Below, one piece after another: positions 57,167-64,000 of a DNA stretch of 64,000 nt (position 1 is the first letter of the stretch; each line of letters begins with the position of its first letter). Below the pieces are notes generated by a model, which searched no databases, was not told the DNA's origin, and saw nothing but the letters and a program-made list of their open reading frames with translations. Both the position numbers and the translations under genes were made by a program. The stretch lies in contig JYIP02000004.1 of NCBI GenBank assembly GCA_001051155.2, positions 931,576 to 995,575 on the forward strand, in the 5' to 3' direction. The DNA comes from Chrysoporthe austroafricana. Its lineage: Eukaryota > Ascomycota > Sordariomycetes > Diaporthales > Cryphonectriaceae.

Positions 57167-59728
57167 CTACTCCTCAGCCTGGTCCGCCTCCGAGGACTGA
57201 TACTTGAACTGCAAGGCCCACCTGTTGCCGAAGTCGATCCCTTTGCGTATCTTGGTGCCGGCCCGCTTCCACACTGCTGCCCCGAGGCCGATGTCGATAA
57301 GGTAGAGATTCCAGTCTAGCACGACATCGTCTGAAGCGTGCCCTGTGACTGTTTCATCGTCCTCAGCGGCCCCGGCTGCTATCGCTTCGAACAGGCCTTT
57401 CTTGGGCGCGCCAATGCTCACGACATAGCGCGGCCGGATGTAGAGGCTGTGCCCATCTTGCACGGTAGGCCTTCCTGTCGTGTGGTCAATGCCTGTTGGT
57501 ACATCCACGGCCAGCACAAAAGCCTCGTTGCGGTTCGTCCACTCGATCAGCTCGTAGACCGTCGCCTGGTCCGACGCCCGCAGATCCTCGAACGGCGTGA
57601 CATGTCCCAGGAGTGCGTCGATGATGAGGGTGACAGCCATGGGCGGCGCCTGTGGAAGCACACTTCTAGGCGCATCCATCGAGATCACAGGTATCGAGGC
57701 TTTCCTGACGAATTCGAACAGCTCGCTCTTGGAGCAGACCTTGCCGCCGAAGTTCTTGAAGAGCCGCAGCTGTTTGGTCATGTCCACAGAGAGGTCACGC
57801 TCGCCCTTTTCTATGCCCACCACGCACAAGATGACGTTCAGACCCTTGTTGCGCAGGTGTCGACCAGCTGCAACGGATCGGTAGCCGGATTTGTTGTTGC
57901 CCGCCAGGATAACGACTGTCGCCGGCTGCTCGGCTGCGTTGCCGTCCGCTGCTGCGAGCCTCACCCGTATGGCCGGGTCGGTCAGGGTGTGAAGAGCTAC
58001 CTCTGTGATGCCTCGCGCGGCATTCTCGGTCATCATGTCCTCCGTCAGACCAAGGTCGTTCTGTGCTATGTTCTCAAGGTTAAGCATCTGCAAAGGAGAC
58101 AGGATCTCGATTCGCCGGTTTGACGAGGGCACGATGAACCCGGCGGCAGTGGATGCGCCCGGAGGCAGCTTTTCTTCGGTATCAGCATATTTCGCCTTGC
58201 GCCAGCGCCTGGCAGCTTTCTGAAGACTTACGCCCGAGTTGGTCCGGCTCGGTACCTGACCCACGGTGGCAGCACTGGCTTTGCGGGACTGGGACCTTCC
58301 CTTGCCAGTGGGCTTGCCCTCGCCCCTGCGAGAGCCCTGCCTGCTCCCCATCCCCAGTTCCCTCCCGCTCAGCCGCTCGCTGCCATTCATGGCCCCATCG
58401 TCTGCTTCACTCTTCCAGAAGTCGTCTGGCGGCGCTTTGTTAGGCTTTTCGATCGTTGGCGTCTCCAGAACGTTCTCCGTGTAGTGCAGGTTCTTGCCGC
58501 CAGCGGTACCCGGCTTCGGTTTGCGGTTATGAGAGACGAGACGATCGGCCTCCTCAATCTGGTCCTTCTCCTTCATCTCATCGAAGATCGTCCGCTTGTC
58601 GAATTTCCGCAGGCCGCCCTCAAAGTCGAACTCGGGCATCTCTTGGACGTCCGTAACGTCCTCAGATGCCCATCCGTCCTGGTTTATCTTTGTTTTGCGT
58701 AGTGCCTTGTAGGGCTGGAATGTCGACGTATCCTCTAGCATGGGGGTCTCCCGCCAGCCCTTGCCTTTCTTGCCGGTTTTCGTACCTCTTGCAGGAGAAG
58801 CCTCGACCTCCAGGTGATCATTGGCATTCTTCTTGGCCGGCCGGTTCCGCCTCCGGGCCCTCTTCTGCGAGGACTGGTTCTCTTGCTCTTGCTCTTGCTC
58901 TTGCTCTTCCAGCTCGACAGGGTCCGCAACCTCGACAGGCTTTTCGACCGGCTCGGCTGGCGTGCCTAGGCCCAGACCCTGCATTGCCTGTAGGATCGCG
59001 GCCTGAGGCGCATCGTCTTGTTGTGACACGTTGCCCACGAAGATCTTGGGAACCGGCGACTGTGTGGTCCCGTTGCTGGCCTTCGAGAGCGGATTGGTTG
59101 CTGCAGCGGAGAAAGGCTGCTGGGCTGTCGAGGGGGATGCTACCGCTGAGGACAGCTTGCTCACGGCGCTGGCTGCCGGAGAAGGTCGCGCGGGGGGCTT
59201 GCCCATCGAGAGAATCGCCGGGTCGACGAAAGCGGCCTTGGGCTGTTGGGGAGCAGTGGACACGTGCTGCGGCGGTGGCTGCTGGGGAGCCTGGGAAAGG
59301 GGCGAGGGGATCGCATGCTGTTGTGGTTGCTGATACGGATGGTACGCAGGAGGATACTGCGCCGGAGCGAGGGGAACCATAGGTGACTGTAGATTCTGCT
59401 GGTAGGCGGGGAAGGGTACCCGTTGCTGCTGGTGCTGGTGCTGCTGGTGTTGGTGATGGTGGTTTATGGGCGCGACCGGTGCGGGCGCGGGCGGCTGCTG
59501 GTAAACCTGTGGCTGCGGCGGCTGCTGGGCATCTTGGACGTTGAGGTCTTCGATATCATCGGATGCGATATCAAGCCGCTGGGGATACGGCCTGCCGTCG
59601 GTCCACACCTGAAGGACGACGCCCTTGCCTGGAACGATGGCTTCGATCTTGCCGGTCACCGTATAGGGCGGTTTCTTCATGCGGACGAACATCATCTGAC
59701 CCGTCCACGAGTCGCCGTCTGAAGCCAT
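57167..59728 (-). CDS. EDC3: Enhancer of mRNA decapping Edc3, single exon
   Basis: P-body scaffold that binds Dcp2/Dhh1 and promotes decapping. 853 aa in one exon. The N-terminal LSm fold (FVRMKKPPYTVTGKIEAIVPGKGVVLQVW) covers about residues 10-65. A Gln/Pro-rich prion-like region with QQP and HHQHQQ tracts follows to about 200. The FDF motif lies in EFDFEGGLRKFDKRTIFDEM around 365-385, then a linker with SRTNSGVSLQKAARRWRKAKY. The C-terminal YjeF_N Rossmann domain runs from about 540 (EILSPLQMLNLE, VVILAGNNKSGYRSVAAGRHL, LIIDALLGHV, VLAVDVPTGIDHTTG) and is known to dimerise in orthologues. Domain order LSm-FDF-YjeF_N is diagnostic. Confidence 0.94.
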   Translation of the reverse strand: MASDGDSWTGQMMFVRMKKPPYTVTGKIEAIVPGKGVVLQVWTDGRPYPQRLDIASDDIEDLNVQDAQQPPQPQVYQQPPAPAPVAPINHHHQHQQHQHQQQRVPFPAYQQNLQSPMVPLAPAQYPPAYHPYQQPQQHAIPSPLSQAPQQPPPQHVSTAPQQPKAAFVDPAILSMGKPPARPSPAASAVSKLSSAVASPSTAQQPFSAAATNPLSKASNGTTQSPVPKIFVGNVSQQDDAPQAAILQAMQGLGLGTPAEPVEKPVEVADPVELEEQEQEQEQENQSSQKRARRRNRPAKKNANDHLEVEASPARGTKTGKKGKGWRETPMLEDTSTFQPYKALRKTKINQDGWASEDVTDVQEMPEFDFEGGLRKFDKRTIFDEMKEKDQIEEADRLVSHNRKPKPGTAGGKNLHYTENVLETPTIEKPNKAPPDDFWKSEADDGAMNGSERLSGRELGMGSRQGSRRGEGKPTGKGRSQSRKASAATVGQVPSRTNSGVSLQKAARRWRKAKYADTEEKLPPGASTAAGFIVPSSNRRIEILSPLQMLNLENIAQNDLGLTEDMMTENAARGITEVALHTLTDPAIRVRLAAADGNAAEQPATVVILAGNNKSGYRSVAAGRHLRNKGLNVILCVVGIEKGERDLSVDMTKQLRLFKNFGGKVCSKSELFEFVRKASIPVISMDAPRSVLPQAPPMAVTLIIDALLGHVTPFEDLRASDQATVYELIEWTNRNEAFVLAVDVPTGIDHTTGRPTVQDGHSLYIRPRYVVSIGAPKKGLFEAIAAGAAEDDETVTGHASDDVVLDWNLYLIDIGLGAAVWKRAGTKIRKGIDFGNRWALQFKYQSSEADQAEE

Positions 59729-60376
59729 GATGGAAGGTTGGAGATATCGCCGCGCTCACGACTCTACGCGCAAGAGGTGAATGGATGGGCGGGTGGGCGT
59801 GGCTGTTCCAAGGTGTTCAGGACAGAGTGGAGACGTGGATGGGAAAGACGAGGTTGAAGTGGGCTGGCGCTGTTTGGTGATCCGTCCGTCGTGGGAGCTA
59901 GACACTTTTTTTTTATCGATAAGCCAGGAAGCAGCGCCCGCCCGCGGGCTCGACCCTCAGTACTCGGCCTCCGTACTTGCCAAGCAGCCAAGCAGGACAC
60001 GTGCCAAATAAACACGACATGTTGTGATCGCATCACGCATCAATGCGGCCCAGAGGATACCTCGAGGCCCTCGCAGCGCGTAGACCGAACACATGGTAGA
60101 TAGCCAGACACGGTGGTATTCAGGTGGCTAGAACATAAAACACAGGCTCGACATGTCCGTCCCTCGACGTGGCGCGTGGCGTGCACCCATTGTCCCATAA
60201 TTCTTTTCTTTCTATCCGATAGCCTGACGCCAAAAAGGGTGCGATCGGACTGCGCAGACGAGCGTCGCCCTCCCGGGATTGCTTGATCTACAGTTCAACT
60301 CCTCTTCCCTCCGCCCACAGAACGCCTTCCAAAGACGTGCTCCTATGTACTAGCATGATCCCAATTCCTTCCAAGT
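59729..60376. other. Intergenic region between EDC3 and PIF1
   Basis: 0.65 kb containing the EDC3 promoter and the PIF1 3' flank; both genes are on the minus strand. No gene seen. Confidence 0.5.
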
Positions 60377-63013
60377 CTAGTATGCAGATGCATAAGATGC
60401 CATCGCCCCCTCCTCATCGTCTAGATCGTCCATAAGCGAGGGCTTCCTCGCCGGCGGTCTCGATACCGCTGTGTTCGCGAAGCTCGCTATGGAAGCATTA
60501 ACTACCTTCTTCTTCGGCTTCGCGGCCGACTCTGCGCTGTACAGCTTTTGGTAGAACGACACGACTCGAGGGTGTGCCATCACCTTCTGCTTGTCGAAGC
60601 GTAGGACCTGCAGCCCCTGCTGTGTCGTTGCTCGACTGAGAGCGACGTAGGCCTGGCCCTTCTCGAAGACCTTTCCCAGGTCAACCTTGACCCGTTCGAG
60701 GGTCTGACCCTGGGCCTTGTGGATCGAAAGGGCCCATGCCAGGATGAGCGGCAGCTGTTCGCGAGATGCCTGCACTTCGCCAGTTGGTGTCTCGACTTTC
60801 CACGGCTCCGAGATGCAAAGCATGATCCTGGATGAGCCGTCGACCCCGTGGAATGCCACTATCGGCCATTTCTTCTTGTCAGGACCTGCGCTCTTGTCCA
60901 TCTCCCTGCTGAAGGCAGCAAACCTCTTCTTGATCCTGGCATTCATTTCATCATCTCCGTGCTGATCTTCATCCTCAATGCCACCGGAAAACTCGAACGC
61001 ACTCTCTGTCGAAAATCCGATCACTGTGCCTAATGACCCGTTGACGAGAGTATCGTCCAGATTCTTGATGAGCATGACTTGTGCGCCCTTCTTAAGCTCG
61101 ATGACCTTGGGCGCCATCATGTTCCCCAGCAACTTGTCGCGAATCGCGGGGTCTCCAGTGTCCAGCGCATCGTATCTGTGCACCTCGCCAGGAAGCTCCC
61201 TGAGTCTTCTCTGGTTCGAGTTCTCGACTTCGTTTCTAGTTGGAAATCTGGAAGACTGTCAGCACATCGGAGCGCTGTCCGGGGCGATGTCACGCACAGT
61301 TCAGTGACCTCAAGGCCGTCCTTGAATTGTAGCGGCCGACACAAAGATTTGAAGGCCTGGACGCTCTCATCGCTGATGCGACCGAGGCGCATCTCATTGA
61401 GCATTTGGGCGAAGACTAGGCGCATATCAATACAGGCTCAGTAAGGGATCGGGGATGATGGTCTGAGGCTTACCTGGATCCTTTTGACGGAACACCTCTG
61501 TCAGGCCGATGGTGTGGTCTATAGAGGTGTTCCACGTGGCAGCCTCGAATGCAAATTTCACGTCTCGAGAGCTGTGGTCTGGGACGGGAGGCAGTTGGAA
61601 GAAATCCCCCGTGATGACGAGCTGTATACCACCCCACGGCCGACCGTTGTTGCGGATAGTCCGCCCAATTTGTGACAGCTTGTCGAAGAGGTCACCATCA
61701 ACCATGGAAATTTCATCGATCACCAGCACCTTGGTTCTCAGCCATCGGTTTTTGGCCTTTGGGTTTCGGCGAATCTTCCTGACCAAAGTCGCAACGTCGT
61801 CTTTCCCCAGGCCAATCCCAGAGAAACTATGCAGCGTCATGCCGCCAATGTTGCAGGCTGCCAGGCCCGTCGAGGCTGTGACAGCAAGACGCTCCGAGTC
61901 CCTGGCGTACTTCCTCTTGAGCTGTGCGATGATAGCTCTCATCAACACCGACTTTCCCGTGCCCGCAGGACCAGTGAAGAAGATGCTCTTGCCTTTATCA
62001 CAGACTAGTTCCTTCACGAGTTCCTGTTCCTTGCTGAGAGAGATGGCCGACTGCTTGACGGTGTGGGACGTCACAGCGCGTTGCATCTCCTCAGCAGACG
62101 CCTCAGGCCCGTTGCTGACAGCCTTCTTTGTCTTCTCCTTCAGCTTCTTCTGCTGAACTTTGACAGCCCCGGGCGTCATGGTGTGTATGAGCCGCGCCTG
62201 AGTCGGCATGGTGTTTGCTGCAGGCGCTGCATGTGCGGCGGATGTTGACACCGACTCCTCCTGAGCCTTCCTGTAGTCATGGTACGGTCCCGGCAGAGTC
62301 CGCTTCTTGGCGACCGGCTGAGCAGCGGGGACGTCGTCCTCGGGAGCCGAGCGTTTGGCGGATGTCTGCGAGTCGGTGGATTGCGAGATGGGCTGGGCAG
62401 CCTGATAGTGAGAAGGCGACGACTGCGACCAAGATGCCTCGCTGATGTTGTCAACAGGGAGACTAGTGCCTGTCTTTGCCGGTGTGGCCCGTGGTAGTGG
62501 GCCAGGCAGGGTGGTTGGACACTGATAATCCAGATCTAGGTTCTCGTCATCACTGAAGTCGTCTTCGTAAACATCGAAGCCGTTCGCAGAGAAAACCGCG
62601 GGCTTCGTGTTCCTCGCCTCATCCGCCGTGAGGTCTATGATGTCCGGCTCCGGCTCCGACCTGAACGCGTTGTCATTGTTGCTGTAAAGGGCAGCGAGCG
62701 GCTTGCCGCCGGCTGGACGATTATTGACGGAATGTAGATGCCTGGGGGGTTGAGATGGATTCGGGGATCGAGATCGGAGGGGCGGCGGGACGGAGTCGGA
62801 GGGCTGGCTCGACCTCAAGAGGCCGAAGGAGGGCCCGGCGCGCTTCTGGAGCTGGTCCCTGATGTTCGTTGGGGTCGGGCTGCTGGAGGGGAAGAGCTGC
62901 TTTGCCAGAGACGCCTTGCTGTTGCTGTTGCTGTTGCTGTTGCTGGTGCTGCCGGCGCCGGCAGCGCTGTTCTTAGCCTCGTACGTAGCGTTGGCACGCC
63001 TAAACATGCTCAT
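60377..63013 (-). CDS. PIF1: Pif1-family 5'-3' DNA helicase, 3 exons
   Basis: SF1B helicase acting on telomeres, G-quadruplexes and mitochondrial DNA in known fungi. Exons 63013-61474, 61415-61298 and 61247-60377 sum to 2529 nt, 842 aa. A long disordered N-terminus has acidic [14 protein letters not shown] and Ser-rich segments. The helicase core starts near residue 330: Walker [11 protein letters not shown], motif Ia [14 protein letters not shown] with the Pif1 LHSFSGIG, Walker [22 protein letters not shown] and LTEVFRQKD. The last exon holds [22 protein letters not shown] (Pif1 signature region) and AYVALSRAT (motif VI). An in-frame ATG at 63196 would add a 61-residue Arg-rich, nearly acid-free extension resembling a mitochondrial presequence; the frame is open to 63700. 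Confidence 0.93.
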
Positions 63014-63196
63014 GATGGCGAGTGGCGGTCGCTGGCAAGGAGGGCGAGGCCTAGGACGAGGTCGAGGTTCGCGGAGCACACCATGTGGGTATGCATGTGC
63101 ACGTGCTCGTGTTCGTGCCCAGAAACACGCGTCGCTGGCGATCCTCCGCCGATATAGAGATGGGAGGCGAACGGAGCTGGCGGTACCAGCAGTCAT

Positions 63197-64000
63197 GCAC
63201 GCCAGGAATACCGGATGGACGAAGGGCGGCTTGGCTCTGGCTTCGGTCGGGGGAAGGGGTCTCAGGCGTGCCGGGGGATGGGCAGCACGGGCAGGTGCTA
63301 TGGAGGTTGTGTTGTGTCGCTGCTGCTGCTCTTGGGTTCCTGCTCTGCGGCCCACATTCCCTTTGGTATCGTAAAAAGGTGGGAAGTCGCGTCTCTCGCC
63401 AGTGGACGCGTGGATTAGATAAGCCAAAAGTTTCATCCCCACACTGGGTGCTTGGTCCCACCCAGGCAGCCAGGTACTGCCAGGCTCTATCCTGGCGCCC
63501 CTCTCACCCCTAACCCCCAGCCCCCAGCCCCTAGCGCCCAGCGCCCAGCGACCAGCGCCTCGTGCGGCGGTCACGGCGGTCTCTTCTGGCCCCTTGCAAG
63601 CTGGATTTCTTGAATTCGTCCGAGCACTCGTTCTCCTCCAGCCTGCGACGACCGGCGACGACCGGCGACGACCGACGACGACCGGCGAGCAGACCACCAA
63701 CGACTCGAGTGCAGCCCCGACTTATCTGCCAGACGCAGCTCACTGGTTGGCCAGAGGGGCTATCTCGCGGCGGTCGCGCAGGCTGGCGGCGTCCAGCCAA
63801 ACGGATCTCAACCCCGAGCTGCACTCGACCGGATCCGGCAACCGACCAGCCTCTGCCCAGTCCTGGGCGTGCTAGGTAACATGGCACGGTGTCCATGTGG
63901 CCGCAGCCTCCACCAGGTCTTTCACGCAACCTCTTGATCTTGTGTGACAGCCCGCTTGAGGCAGTTCGTGGGCAATCCCCCACGTGCCGATCTGTCGCAC
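63197..64000. other. PIF1 upstream region
   Basis: PIF1 promoter and leader. It includes a CCGGCGACGA-type short repeat at about 63647-63690 and a CAGCGCC/CCCAGC repeat near 63515-63560. The open frame here lacks coding character. No other gene is seen. Confidence 0.5.

Noticed and set aside
61427..63700. PIF1 frame extending to 63700
   Set aside because: The sequence above 63196 is Gly/Arg/Trp-rich without coding character, and its 63700 end is not a convincing ATG start.

Overview
The window reads as nuclear DNA of a filamentous ascomycete (Pezizomycotina, most likely Sordariomycetes; inferred from gene content, not from a search). It has GC-rich coding regions, mostly short GT-AG introns of 50-90 nt, and a chain of single-copy housekeeping genes whose exons join in frame. 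I could rebuild about twenty genes with splice sites.

Layout: 0-9.7 kb holds a short-chain dehydrogenase (-), a fungal rhodopsin-like 7-TM receptor-type protein (+) and a large ADF/cofilin-domain protein (-). After a 3.9 kb low-complexity gap come a PP2C phosphatase (-), ESCRT-III Vps2 (-), the mitofusin Fzo1 (+) and Tom22 (-). At 22.7-32 kb the housekeeping order is interrupted by an AT-rich gene desert, a secreted protein made of 23-residue repeats with dibasic KK sites (-), a UstYa-family oxidase (+), assembly-stressed inverted repeats, and a single-TM repeat protein (-). From 33.9 to 43.4 kb housekeeping resumes: Erg3 C-5 sterol desaturase (+), a DUF2015 protein (-), ribosomal eL28 (+), cytosolic-type malate dehydrogenase (+) and TRAPP subunit Trs33 (-). 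From 44 to 54.4 kb lies an AT-richer accessory island: an orphan protein with an apparent GC-AG intron, a GMC oxidoreductase, a P450 with an in-frame stop, and a large orphan gene with two frameshifts and a stop. A 90-bp tandem duplication there differs only by transitions. The last 9 kb is housekeeping again: an adenosine-deaminase-like enzyme (+), Edc3 (-) and Pif1 helicase (-).

The most interesting item is the pair at 24.6-28.5 kb: a Kex2-processed-repeat type precursor 2.1 kb from a UstYa (DUF3328) protein carrying both HxxHC motifs. This is the minimal signature of a fungal dikaritin-type RiPP locus. Unusually, the repeat contains no Tyr, Phe or Trp, so any product would differ from the ustiloxin/phomopsin type. 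The second theme is decay in the 44-54 kb island. Its disabling stops are consistent with C-to-T changes at CpA, the signature of repeat-induced point mutation (RIP).
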